From: Paenisporosarcina macmurdoensis
Lineage (GTDB): Bacteria > Bacillota > Bacilli > Bacillales_A > Planococcaceae
Assembly: GCF_042658845.1 (NCBI RefSeq)
Contig: NZ_JBHSRI010000025.1
Span: forward strand, 434,001 to 498,000
DNA: 64,000 bases
Direction: 5' to 3'
Within the stretch, counting starts at the first letter, position 1, and each line of letters opens with the position of its first letter. Made by a program: the position numbers and the translations under genes. Below are positions 50,988-59,717 of the stretch, piece by piece. The notes under the pieces were generated by a model, which worked only from the letters and a program-made list of their open reading frames with translations, had not been told where the DNA came from and did not search any database.

Positions 50988-51662
50988 ATGTGTGGACGCT
51001 ATAGTCTGTTCGCTAATTTTATGGAAATTGAAGAACGATTTGGTGAAGCTACTTTTGATAGTGAAGAATATGAAGAAAGCTACAATATTGCACCTTCACA
51101 AATGGTCCTCTCAGTCATAAATGATGGATTAAAAAACCGTTTAGGCTTTTTAAAATGGGGACTTGTTCCATCTTGGGCGAAAGATCCAAAAGTGGGCTTT
51201 AAAATGATTAACGCGAGAGCTGAAACTGTGCATGAAAAACCAAGTTTTCGTGAAGCGTTAAAGAAGAAAAGATGCCTAATCGTGGCTGACTCATTTTATG
51301 AATGGAAGCGAACGGAAGACCGAAAAATTCCAATGCGCATTCAAATGAAGAATAATGAACTTTTTGCAATGGCTGGTCTATGGGAATCTTGGAAGTCACC
51401 GAGTGGGGAACTTGTTCACACCTGCACAATCCTAACAACTGAACCAAATGATTTAATGTCGACCATTCACGATCGAATGCCTGTTATTCTTAAACGAGCA
51501 GATGAACAAACATGGTTGAATCCTGCTGTGAAAACTATTGATGAATTAAGACCATTTTTGATTCCTTTAGAAAATGGTTTACTAGAAGCATATGAAGTGT
51601 CTGATAAAGTGAACTCACCTAAAAATAATGCACCAGATTTGATTGTTAAAGTAGGGGAATAA
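50988..51662 (+). CDS. SOS-response-associated peptidase / abasic-site crosslinking protein (SRAP, YedK/HMCES-like)
   Basis: 224 residues from ATG 50988 after GTGGAGGG. Met-Cys2 starts the mature protein (MCGRYSLF), the catalytic cysteine that forms a covalent bond with abasic DNA in YedK/HMCES. ESYNIAPSQ, KWGLVPSWAKD, NARAETV, RCLIVADSFYEWK and the histidine of STIHDRMPVIL complete the SRAP set. It is first in a likely operon with an ABC exporter and an acetyltransferase. Confidence 0.93.
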   Translation: MCGRYSLFANFMEIEERFGEATFDSEEYEESYNIAPSQMVLSVINDGLKNRLGFLKWGLVPSWAKDPKVGFKMINARAETVHEKPSFREALKKKRCLIVADSFYEWKRTEDRKIPMRIQMKNNELFAMAGLWESWKSPSGELVHTCTILTTEPNDLMSTIHDRMPVILKRADEQTWLNPAVKTIDELRPFLIPLENGLLEAYEVSDKVNSPKNNAPDLIVKVGE

Positions 51663-51679
51663 AAGAGAGGTGAGTGTGT

Positions 51680-52420
51680 ATGAACATTTTACATGTTAAC
51701 GATGTAAGCAAATCTTATGGAAAACAGCAAATCCTTTGGAATGTTCATTTTTCAGCACAGCAAGGCCAAATCGTGGGTCTTATCGGTCCCTCGGGATCTG
51801 GAAAAACGACTATTATTAAACTCATTATGGGAATGGATCTTCCGTCGTCTGGTAATGTGGAAGTTTTGAATCAACAAGTTCCGAATCTTATTTTACTAAA
51901 GCAAATTGGATATATGGCACAGTCAGATGCACTGTATCAAGACTTGACGGGTATTGAAAATTTAAGGTTTTTTGCATCCATGTTTTTGATGAATAAAAAG
52001 GAACAACAACAACGAATTGCGTATGTTGTAAACCTTGTTCAATTAGAAAATGTGTTAAATAAAAGAGTGGCAACTTATTCGGGTGGTATGAAACGTCGGT
52101 TGTCATTAGCAGTAGCACTTATTCAAAATCCGCCATTATTAATTCTTGACGAACCGACCGTAGGGATAGATCCTGAGTTGCGGAAGTCGATTTGGCAAGA
52201 ACTTACAAGGTTGAAGAATGAAGAAAATAAGACGATTATTGTGACCACACACGTCATGGACGAAGCAGAAAAATGTGATGTCCTTGCTATGATAAGAGAA
52301 GGACGTGTGATAACAACAGGCTCTCCTCAAAAACTAAAAGACGACTATCATGTGACTAACTTAGAAGAAGTTTTCTTGGAAGCGGGAGGGGTAGCTCATG
52401 CGCATCAGAGCACTAGTTAA
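51680..52420 (+). CDS. ABC-2 type exporter ATP-binding protein
   Basis: 246 residues from ATG 51680 (AGAGGTGAG upstream), 17 bp after the SRAP gene. Walker A GPSGSGKT near residue 36, signature YSGGMKRRL, Walker B LLILDEPT and the switch histidine in TTHVMDEAEK are intact. The last ~25 bases overlap the permease gene. Exporter pairs of this type move lipids, drugs or peptides; the substrate is unknown. Confidence 0.92.
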   Translation: MNILHVNDVSKSYGKQQILWNVHFSAQQGQIVGLIGPSGSGKTTIIKLIMGMDLPSSGNVEVLNQQVPNLILLKQIGYMAQSDALYQDLTGIENLRFFASMFLMNKKEQQQRIAYVVNLVQLENVLNKRVATYSGGMKRRLSLAVALIQNPPLLILDEPTVGIDPELRKSIWQELTRLKNEENKTIIVTTHVMDEAEKCDVLAMIREGRVITTGSPQKLKDDYHVTNLEEVFLEAGGVAHAHQSTS

Positions 52421-53432
52421 GCGGATCGTTTTGCAACTTGTCCGTGACAAACGTACACTTGCCTTGCTATTTGTTGCGCCACTGCTGATTTTAACGCTTA
52501 TGCATTTTCTATTTACTAGCAATGAAGATTCTTCAAAAGTTGGTGTAGAAGGTTTGTCGGATGAGATGGTCGAGCAACTAGAAAAGGTAGAAATTGATGT
52601 TGTCACTTATCAAGAAACGACGAATATAGAGGACGCCATTATTGAAAATGAATTAGAGGGCTACCTTGTTTCTAAAGCTGGAACATTAAGCTTAACAATT
52701 GAAAATACAGATCCTTCTCGTTCGAAGTTCTTACAAACAAAAATTCAACAAGCATTTGCTATGGGCAGTGGCAAATCCGATTTGATGAAGGGCGAATTAA
52801 CCACGAATTATATGTATGGTAGCGAAGATACAACTTTCTTTGACGTGCTGAGTCCTATATTAGTCGGCTTTTTTGTATTTTTCTTTGTGTTTTTAATTTC
52901 AGGTATAGGGTTGTTGCGTGAACGGATGACGGGAACACTAGAGAGGTTATTGTCTACCCCTATCCGCAGATGGGAAATTGTCCTTGGCTATTTAATCGGC
53001 TATGGATTATTCGCTATTATTCAAACGATTATTGTAGTTGTTTATTCTGTTAACGTATTAGATATGGTGTTGGTTGGTTCCGTTTGGCATGTGCTAATCG
53101 TAAATGTTTTAATTGCGCTCGTCGCTTTAAGTCTGGGAATTTTACTTTCGTCATTCGCGGCTTCCGAGTTTCAAATGATTCAATTTATCCCTTTAGTTAT
53201 TGTTCCTCAAGTGTTCTTTACTGGAATTATTCCTATCGCTGGAATGCCGGAATGGTTGCAAGTATTCTCTAAGATCATGCCGATTTCTTATGGGGCTAAC
53301 GCATTGAAAAGCATAATGTATAAGGGAATGGGTTTAAGTGAAATACTTACAGACTTAGTCGTGCTGATTGGGTTTGCCACTGTGTTTATTGTTCTTAATA
53401 TTATAGCTCTTAAAAAGTATCGAAAAATTTAG
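52398..53432 (+). CDS. ABC-2 type exporter permease
   Basis: 344 residues: one N-terminal helix (TLALLFVAPLLILTLMHFLF), an extracytoplasmic domain of ~130 residues, then five helices. LLRERMTGTLERLLSTPIRRWEIVLGY is the conserved coupling region (split across residues ~173-199). It overlaps the ATPase gene by 23 bp. Heterologous partners are not needed: a dimer of this with the ATPase is a complete exporter. Confidence 0.9.
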   Translation: MRIRALVKRIVLQLVRDKRTLALLFVAPLLILTLMHFLFTSNEDSSKVGVEGLSDEMVEQLEKVEIDVVTYQETTNIEDAIIENELEGYLVSKAGTLSLTIENTDPSRSKFLQTKIQQAFAMGSGKSDLMKGELTTNYMYGSEDTTFFDVLSPILVGFFVFFFVFLISGIGLLRERMTGTLERLLSTPIRRWEIVLGYLIGYGLFAIIQTIIVVVYSVNVLDMVLVGSVWHVLIVNVLIALVALSLGILLSSFAASEFQMIQFIPLVIVPQVFFTGIIPIAGMPEWLQVFSKIMPISYGANALKSIMYKGMGLSEILTDLVVLIGFATVFIVLNIIALKKYRKI

Positions 53433-53443
53433 AGGTGATTAAT

Positions 53444-53953
53444 GTGAAAATTATAGAAACAGAACGGCTTGTTTTACGACATATGAAGACTGAAGATGCT
53501 AAATTTATGCTAGAACTGTTAAATGAACCCGCGTGGATTAAATATATTGGAGATCGAGGTATTCGTACAATAGATGAAGCAATAAAGTATATCGAAGATG
53601 GGCCAATGACCATGTATGAAGAAAAAGGCATTGGTTTGTACTTAGTTGAGCTAAAAGAAAGCGAGACGCCAATTGGTATATGTGGTCTAATTCAGCGAGA
53701 TTTCTTAAAAGATGTAGATTTGGGGTTTGCCATTCATTCAAAGTATTGGGGAAACGGCTATGCATGTGAAGCAGCTCAAGCAACATTGATTTATGGAAAC
53801 GAAGTTTTAGGGTTCCAACGTATCGCAGGTTTTACATCACTGGATAATGAAAAATCCGCGAAGTTACTGCTTAAATTGGGAATGATAGAAGAGGACAAGA
53901 TAAAGTTTGCTTCAACACAAGAAGAAGTTAGATTGTTTGCTATAAAATATTAA
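53444..53953 (+). CDS. GNAT N-acetyltransferase (RimJ/RimL-like)
   Basis: 169 residues from GTG 53444 after GAGGTGA. ETERLVLRHMKTEDAKFMLE opens the ribosomal-protein-acetyltransferase type, GFAIHSKYWGNGYACEAA is the acetyl-CoA loop. It lies 11 bases after the permease and ends the operon. It may modify the exporter's substrate, an inference from linkage. Confidence 0.87.
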   Translation: MKIIETERLVLRHMKTEDAKFMLELLNEPAWIKYIGDRGIRTIDEAIKYIEDGPMTMYEEKGIGLYLVELKESETPIGICGLIQRDFLKDVDLGFAIHSKYWGNGYACEAAQATLIYGNEVLGFQRIAGFTSLDNEKSAKLLLKLGMIEEDKIKFASTQEEVRLFAIKY

Positions 53954-54162
53954 GCTATGTTAAGTATTACTGTTGATATTCTGCAAAACAGCTACGTTTT
54001 ACTATGGCGAGCACCACATGGGTCGCCCTAGTAAAACGTCCGCATGTCTGTTTCTGCATCGCTACGCTAGCTTCGAAACATGAAAGGGCGTTGCATCGCT
54101 TTACTGCTTCGAAACTTGGACGTGCGTTGCAATGGAAATAAATAAAATGGGTTAACAGAGCC
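53954..54162 (+). repeat. R3 element with terminal inverted repeats
   Basis: GCTATGTTAAG at 53954 and GTTAACAGAGCC at 54151-54162 are inverted ends. Inside, ACGTTTTACTA-T-GGCGA pairs with TCGCC-C-TAGTAAAACGT (53994-54039), and a 37-bp tandem duplication (GCATCGCT...GCGTT, 54056-54092 and 54093-54128) follows. Confidence 0.7.
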
Positions 54163-54221
54163 AATTATGGAGCGCTCTATTACTATTGTTGTTTTTTTGT
54201 ATGAATGCTTTAGAAAAAAGA

Positions 54222-54400
54222 TGATTGATTGGAGTGGAAGATGGCGACTCCTGCGGAAATAGCATGAGCAGAAGACCCCGCAGACGAGCTTGCTCGTCGA
54301 GGAGACTGAGGCCATGCCCGCGGAAAGCGTCCATCTGGAACGGAAATCAACCTTACTAAATATAAAAGGAACTGCCAAAAGTCATGGATTATGACTTTTG
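54222..54400 (+). repeat. Dispersed repeat R1, copy C
   Basis: TGATTGGAGTGGAAGATGGC start, GAAGACCCCGCAGA, hairpin GACGAGC/GCTCGTC (54283-54289 with 54292-54298), GAGGAGACTGAGGCCATGCC, CGCGGAAAGCGTCC, GGAACTGCC, then an AAAAGTCAT/ATGACTTTT hairpin (54378-54398) that lies just after the stop of the convergent OYE gene. Confidence 0.85.
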
Positions 54401-54418
54401 GACAGCTCCTTTTTATTT

Positions 54419-55543
54419 TTATACGCCGGGAACCCAACCTGGATTATTCAATATTCGCTGCCATAGTGGGGTTGGCATTACTAACTCTTGCTGCTTATCA
54501 ATATCGAGTTTCGTCACGATTTCTTCTTCGCGACCTTGTTCTATTTTCTGTACCCACTCAGGATCGATTAATAATCCGCGTCCAAGACCGATTAGAGGGA
54601 TACCTGATGTTAAGGCATTCCCTGCATCTTCAGCGGTATAAATAGAACCTACTCCGATGACTGGTACACGATCACCAACAGCTTCTTGGATAATTTCAAT
54701 ACGAGAACGTGTGTCTTCAACGCCACGTTTAGGAGTAGACCAGAAATCCATAAGTGAAACATGAAGATAATCTAAGTTTTTATTTGCTAATTCATCAATT
54801 AACACTAATGTATCGGACATCGTAATTCCTGGAGTTTCTGGTTCTTCAGGTGAGAAACGATAGCCGACAATAAATGGTGTTGTTGCATGTTCTTTTACCA
54901 CGCGTTGAACTTCATCTACAATCGCTAATGGGAACGTCAATCGCTTCTCTAATGACCCACCAAATCGATCCGTGCGTCTATTAGAGTGCGGAGAAAAGAA
55001 TTGTTGTATTAAATACGTGTTAGCACCATGGATTTCGACACCATCATAGCCAGCTTCAATGGCACGGCGAGTGGTTTGTCCAAAATCAACAATAATGGCT
55101 TCGACTTCAGCTTCTGTCAGCTCACGAGGAACCGGTTTACCTTCAGAAGGGTATGCAATAGGACTCGCACTTACAACGTCACCATTTGGGGCAATATCTG
55201 CAGGCACTTGTCGCCCACCATGGAAGATTTGCAAAATTGCTTTTGAACCTTCGTCTTTAATTGCTGTTGCTAGACGACGTAGACTTGGAATCATCTCGTC
55301 TGTATGTCCCGCGAACTCACCAGGAAAACCTTGGCCGTTCGGAGTAACGTATGTACAGGCTGTAATAACCATACTAACGCCTTTCGAGCGGTGGATATAA
55401 TAATTAACTTCATCATCGGATACCGTGCCATCTGAATTTGAAGAGTAGTTCGTCATAGGGGCCATAATCACACGATTCTTAAGTTGTACACCATTTGGTA
55501 ATTCAAATGGTTCTAGTAATGGTTTATATTTTTCGTTTACCAT
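54419..55543 (-). CDS. Old-yellow-enzyme-family NADH:flavin oxidoreductase
   Basis: 374 residues, an FMN-binding TIM barrel. NRVIMAPMTNYSS carries the FMN contact, QIFHGGRQV and GYDGVEIHGANTYLIQQF (substrate His and Asn region) and GRGLLIDPEW at the phosphate site. HSNRRTDRFGGSLEKR is the family signature. It resembles YqiG-type reductases of Bacillus. AGGAGG precedes the ATG. Converges on repeat R1 copy C. Confidence 0.9.
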   Translation of the reverse strand: MVNEKYKPLLEPFELPNGVQLKNRVIMAPMTNYSSNSDGTVSDDEVNYYIHRSKGVSMVITACTYVTPNGQGFPGEFAGHTDEMIPSLRRLATAIKDEGSKAILQIFHGGRQVPADIAPNGDVVSASPIAYPSEGKPVPRELTEAEVEAIIVDFGQTTRRAIEAGYDGVEIHGANTYLIQQFFSPHSNRRTDRFGGSLEKRLTFPLAIVDEVQRVVKEHATTPFIVGYRFSPEEPETPGITMSDTLVLIDELANKNLDYLHVSLMDFWSTPKRGVEDTRSRIEIIQEAVGDRVPVIGVGSIYTAEDAGNALTSGIPLIGLGRGLLIDPEWVQKIEQGREEEIVTKLDIDKQQELVMPTPLWQRILNNPGWVPGV

Positions 55544-55817
55544 ATATAATGACCTCCTGATTAATTAGTTTCAGAGCGAAAAAGGGATGTTCGAATTTCG
55601 TTGTAACTCTCCAATTAGCTCCAAATAATTAGAGTTTAATTAATTCTGTGATAAGGTAACTTTATGTCTTATTGTTGGCTGTAGTCAAAAATTCTGCCTA
55701 TATAATATGTCGCTAGAAGTATCAGATTATTAGGAAATTGAGAACAATAGAGGTATTAAGACAAAAGAGGTAGAAGGTTAACACAAATACTTAGTATTAA
55801 GAAAATAGGTGTAAAGC

Positions 55818-56333
55818 ATGCAAATACGAACTGAAACTATAAATGATTATAAGCACGTATTCAACCTCAATTACTTGGCATTTGATAATAGGGATGATGA
55901 GGCCAAGTTAGTTGAACGCATTCGTTTTTCCAACTGTTTTATACGACAATTGTCGTTAGTGGCTGAGGAACAAGAGGAAATAGTTGGCCATGTTTTATTT
56001 AGTAAGGCTAAAATCATTCAAGAAGATGGGGAGAAGGAAGTCCTCGTACTGGCTCCAATGGCTGTAAACCCTTCTGTTCAAAAGAAAGGAATCGGCAGCA
56101 ATTTAATTAAAGAAGGTTTAAGAAGAGCAAAAGATTTGGGTTATGGTCTTGTGTTTTTGATCGGGCACCCAAATTATTATCCAAAGTTTGGTTTTCAGCC
56201 TGCAAGAAATCACGGCATGGAACTAACACAATTTGAAGTGCCTGACGACGTATTTATGGTTTGTGAATTAATAGAAGGTGAGCTTCAACAAACGAATGGA
56301 GAATTACGCTATCCTCCCGTATTTTTGGGGTAA
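55818..56333 (+). CDS. GNAT N-acetyltransferase (YhbS-like)
   Basis: 171 residues. VGHVLFSKAKI and VLVLAPMAVNPSVQKKGIG lead to the acetyl-CoA loop QKKGIGSNLIKEGLRRAKD, and LVFLIGHPNYYPKFGFQPA is the conserved YhbS-type block. Acetyl acceptor unknown. The gene stands alone, convergent with the PAP2 gene 7 bp downstream. Confidence 0.88.
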   Translation: MQIRTETINDYKHVFNLNYLAFDNRDDEAKLVERIRFSNCFIRQLSLVAEEQEEIVGHVLFSKAKIIQEDGEKEVLVLAPMAVNPSVQKKGIGSNLIKEGLRRAKDLGYGLVFLIGHPNYYPKFGFQPARNHGMELTQFEVPDDVFMVCELIEGELQQTNGELRYPPVFLG

Positions 56334-56340
56334 TAGTTTG

Positions 56341-56997
56341 TTAAGTATGGGGGTATTTCGTGTGAGTTTTTTCATATATCTTTTCTTTTATATACTGAAA
56401 ACACCAGATAGAAATCATCAACCAAAAGGCACCAACAAAAAAACCACCAAGCACATCACTAGGATAATGAACGCCTAAGTAAATGCGGCTAAAGCCAATC
56501 GTAAGTATCATTATGGTGCTAAACAGAATGAGTACCTTGCGACCCCTAGAAGTAGGGATATGACGCCATAATAAAATTGAAAGAATTCCGTATACAGTCA
56601 TGGCATTCGTCGCATGACCACTTGGAAAACTGTATCCACCGATCTCGATAAGCCGATGTAAATCCGGACGAGCTCGATGAAAGATTTCTTTTAAAAACCG
56701 AAATATATAGTGGGAACCCATTAGGACTAAGATGAATAAAAGAATTTCTGATCGATCATGCAGGACGAAGTAAAGAACGATTGCGCCTAGAACTAAAATT
56801 ATATTAATAAAAGATCCTGAACCAATATAAGAGAAGAACTTCATAGTTGCAGTTAAAAATGGATTCTCTAAACGTTGAATAAAAATGATAATTAATTCAT
56901 CTAAATAAATGATATCTTTAGATTTTATTAAAGGTATCATTGAGACAAAACCAACTAGAGTGATAAGTAGGAGCGAAAATCTTAACTTTGAGTTCAT
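56341..56997 (-). CDS. PAP2-family membrane phosphatase
   Basis: 218 residues, about five to six transmembrane helices. All three catalytic motifs are present: KEIFHRARPD, YSFPSGHATN and SRIYLGVHYPSDVLGG (nucleophile His in the last). ATG 56997 (MNSKLRF) is nine bases after GAGGAG. Such enzymes dephosphorylate undecaprenyl diphosphate or phosphatidate-type lipids; the substrate is not determined. Confidence 0.9.
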   Translation of the reverse strand: MNSKLRFSLLLITLVGFVSMIPLIKSKDIIYLDELIIIFIQRLENPFLTATMKFFSYIGSGSFINIILVLGAIVLYFVLHDRSEILLFILVLMGSHYIFRFLKEIFHRARPDLHRLIEIGGYSFPSGHATNAMTVYGILSILLWRHIPTSRGRKVLILFSTIMILTIGFSRIYLGVHYPSDVLGGFFVGAFWLMISIWCFQYIKEKIYEKTHTKYPHT

Positions 56998-57110
56998 TGA
57001 CAGCATCTCCTCAATACACAAGAATTAATGAAGTAGGGATATAAACCTTTATTTGTATGAATAACCCAATTCATTAGATTTGTCGTATACTACTAGAGGG
57101 GGGCAATAAT

Positions 57111-57617
57111 TTGAAAAAATACATAATAATAAGTGGGTTACTGCTACTAGTGGGGTGTTCTAATGGCTTAGATACATCGAAGCTGAGTGAATCACAACAA
57201 GGTGAAGAGGGATTTATTAAGTTTTACAGTGCACCGTCTGTTGAAGTGGCAATAGATGCGTTGCCGTATAAAGTCAATCTGCCCGAGCAATTGCCATTCG
57301 AAACAAAGGGATTTAAATCTTTAGGAATTACAGATTTCGGTGGTAAAGGTCAACACCCCGAAGCGCAGTTCATCGCGATAGATGAACAAGAAAATAACTT
57401 AATCCTTTCAACTTCGACAGCACATCAAGATTATCCAGATAGTAATCCTGAAAAAATCACATTAGACAACGGCTACCAAGCTTTTTATACTGCGCCAAAT
57501 GGACTCGATGTAATTGTAAAAGAAATCACTTATTCGTATACATTAATCATGCCAGACTTGGAAGAAACACAAGTAAAAGATGAATTGATGAAATTAGCTG
57601 AACAATTATCTGAATAG
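57111..57617 (+). CDS. Lipoprotein of unknown function (168 aa)
   Basis: It starts at TTG 57111, seven bases after AGAGGGGGG. Signal with lipobox LLVGC (Cys16), then a soluble domain with KVNLPEQLPFETKGF and an aromatic core (GYQAFYTAPNGLDVIVKEITY). I do not recognise the domain. Followed by a hairpin shared with the convergent DUF1028 gene. Confidence 0.78.
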   Translation: MKKYIIISGLLLLVGCSNGLDTSKLSESQQGEEGFIKFYSAPSVEVAIDALPYKVNLPEQLPFETKGFKSLGITDFGGKGQHPEAQFIAIDEQENNLILSTSTAHQDYPDSNPEKITLDNGYQAFYTAPNGLDVIVKEITYSYTLIMPDLEETQVKDELMKLAEQLSE

Positions 57618-57633
57618 ATATGCCACTAAAATG

Positions 57634-57684
57634 AAAGAGGTTGACCTATGAGCAGAGTGTGTCTACTCATGGGTCAGCCTCTTA
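57634..57684. terminator. Hairpin between convergent genes
   Basis: AAGAGGTTGACCTATGAG pairs with CTCATGGGTCAGCCTCTT (two G-T pairs). A T-run is lacking on the plus strand, so it may be weak. Confidence 0.6.
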
Positions 57685-57720
57685 TCTGCGAACTATCGAT
57701 ACTTAAACAAGGTTCGTATG

Positions 57721-58563
57721 TTATTTAATTCGCATATATTCAACGACTTTTTGATCAATCATGCCACGTGGTTGCACTCTCTCATCAAAGTTCTCAATCA
57801 AATGATATGACTGAATAGCATCTAATAAATCATCATGTTCCGATAGTTCACGCTGCAAATGTCCATTTTCATATAATAGTTCTTGAAGTTCTTCTGCGAG
57901 AGGTCCTTCAATTGTCACTATATCTTCAGGCAAAGTAGGTTCGAAATAAAGTTTATGTAATTTTAATAAACGGGCTAATTCTTGAACTGGATCCGTGTGA
58001 TCATCAACTCGAAGATCTATATAGCGGTCATTATATCCACCGTAACTTCCGTTTTCTTTAACAATTAACAAAGCGGCTGACTGTCTTCCTCGACTATCTC
58101 CACCAGCAGCATCCCCGGCAAGTAAGCTTGCTAGTAAACGTTCTGCTAACGAACCTTGTGTTTGTAGAAATGTAGATTCCATTGCTTCAAGTGTATGTTG
58201 ATCCACTAAAATATTCCCTTGTGCTGCAAAGTTGTCTCCTGCAGAACCACCAGCCCAGTCGAAACAATCATCTCCAGTAAATGTAACACTGCGTCCTTGG
58301 GCATCCACAATCCCAACTTGTCTAGAAGCAGAGTTATCATCATTTCGAACCAACTCTTCTAATACTTCATGAGGGGTAAAGCCATTTTCTAACATCTCAA
58401 GTCCGTGCTCCCCATAATTTAAGTTCGCCCAGGACTGTGTTGCAATAGCACCAACTCCTGCTTTTGCAAATGGTACGACAGCACCGACGCTTAAAAACTT
58501 TGAAGCCACGGCAACTCCTAATTCTTTTGTTTCTGGATCAAAACCTACGATTGAAAATGTCAT
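57721..58563 (-). CDS. DUF1028 (Ntn-hydrolase-like) protein
   Basis: 280 residues. TFSIVGFDPETKELGVAVAS at the very N-terminus, GVGAIATQSWANLNYG, and GDDCFDWAGG are typical of DUF1028, a fold related to N-terminal nucleophile hydrolases; the mature Thr2 after Met removal could be the nucleophile. AAGGGGG precedes the ATG. Lies 25 bp downstream of the potassium-channel gene, possibly one transcript. Confidence 0.87.
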   Translation of the reverse strand: MTFSIVGFDPETKELGVAVASKFLSVGAVVPFAKAGVGAIATQSWANLNYGEHGLEMLENGFTPHEVLEELVRNDDNSASRQVGIVDAQGRSVTFTGDDCFDWAGGSAGDNFAAQGNILVDQHTLEAMESTFLQTQGSLAERLLASLLAGDAAGGDSRGRQSAALLIVKENGSYGGYNDRYIDLRVDDHTDPVQELARLLKLHKLYFEPTLPEDIVTIEGPLAEELQELLYENGHLQRELSEHDDLLDAIQSYHLIENFDERVQPRGMIDQKVVEYMRIK

Positions 58564-58587
58564 GAAGAAAACCCCCTTGTTTATAGA

Positions 58588-59616
58588 TTAATGTTTATTA
58601 TTTACGATCAATTTACGATGTGTGTCTTCATTACAAATTACATACAACACTGCATCTGAGGGGATTTCCTCAAGCAATCGGCGATTAATATCCATTTGTT
58701 TGCGATCTGCAATTAGAGTTGCTCCTTTTGCTAATAAATCATGAAAAGCGTCCCCATACGTTAGCCATTTCGGATCAGTATTCACTTCAAACAAATCCTC
58801 GCCGATACTACGACTAATTAATTGCGTGACGATGGTACTGACATTTTGATGCATTGCAGAACGAACAGCAAGTAGAGAGGTCGTTTCTTGAGACAAAATA
58901 AATTCATCCACTTTGACATGAGCGAAATTGGGGATTTGTTTTTTTGTCATGATTTCCACTGTTGTGTGAACGTGAGTAGCTAAACGTTCAACTGTTATGG
59001 CAATCGTCAACGTTTTTGCATCTCTCAAGGATGGTATTTGAATTGTATCATCTGAGAAAATAATAACGGATTTGGCTTTTTTAATATTCGCCCGAATAAA
59101 TGTCTCTTCTTCAGAAGCATCACCTTGGACATAATGCACACGCTCGTTGGCAACATCTACCGGCGAAGTAGGAAGGGTATCAATAATGACAACTTCACTA
59201 AATGAATCTGATGATAATATTTCTTCCATAGCGGTTTCCGTTTTCTTTCCCCAACCAACAATGATAATGTGATTTTCTTGTGTATATGCCAACTTGCCTT
59301 CCTCCTTTCGTTTTCTAAATATAGAAAACGAATCTACTATCTTCCCAATAACAACACCAAGTAAGCCAATCCCTAGCAAATACATAAGGACGGTGAAAAG
59401 TCTTCCTGCAGCCGTCACAGGTGAATAATCACCATATCCTACTGTAGAAAAAGTAGTCATGACAAAGTAAAATGATGTTAGCAAACTTTCAAATGTATCT
59501 GGCTCCAACAAGTAAATCGTACCCGTACAAAATACAATAAAGATAAGGGCTGCAAGTAATAAGGATAAATTTTTCATACGAACTAAGCTGAGTCCTATTT
59601 TTAAGAAAAAATGCAT
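58588..59616 (-). CDS. yugO: Two-TM potassium channel with RCK/TrkA-N domain (YugO-like)
   Basis: 342 residues from ATG 59616 after GGAGG. Two transmembrane helices flank a pore loop with the selectivity filter TVGYGD; a cytoplasmic RCK domain follows (HIIIVGWGKKTETAMEEIL as the Rossmann start). It conducts K+ under ligand control. YugO of B. subtilis mediates electrical signalling in biofilms; the same role here is an inference. Confidence 0.9.
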   Translation of the reverse strand: MHFFLKIGLSLVRMKNLSLLLAALIFIVFCTGTIYLLEPDTFESLLTSFYFVMTTFSTVGYGDYSPVTAAGRLFTVLMYLLGIGLLGVVIGKIVDSFSIFRKRKEEGKLAYTQENHIIIVGWGKKTETAMEEILSSDSFSEVVIIDTLPTSPVDVANERVHYVQGDASEEETFIRANIKKAKSVIIFSDDTIQIPSLRDAKTLTIAITVERLATHVHTTVEIMTKKQIPNFAHVKVDEFILSQETTSLLAVRSAMHQNVSTIVTQLISRSIGEDLFEVNTDPKWLTYGDAFHDLLAKGATLIADRKQMDINRRLLEEIPSDAVLYVICNEDTHRKLIVNNKH

Positions 59617-59717
59617 ATACGAACCTCCACGCGACAAAATTTCATTTAATTCAGTGTACCGTTTTTTAGAATGATGTACTAGGTTTTAGGAAGAGCAAAG
59701 TTTTAAATTGATACAAC

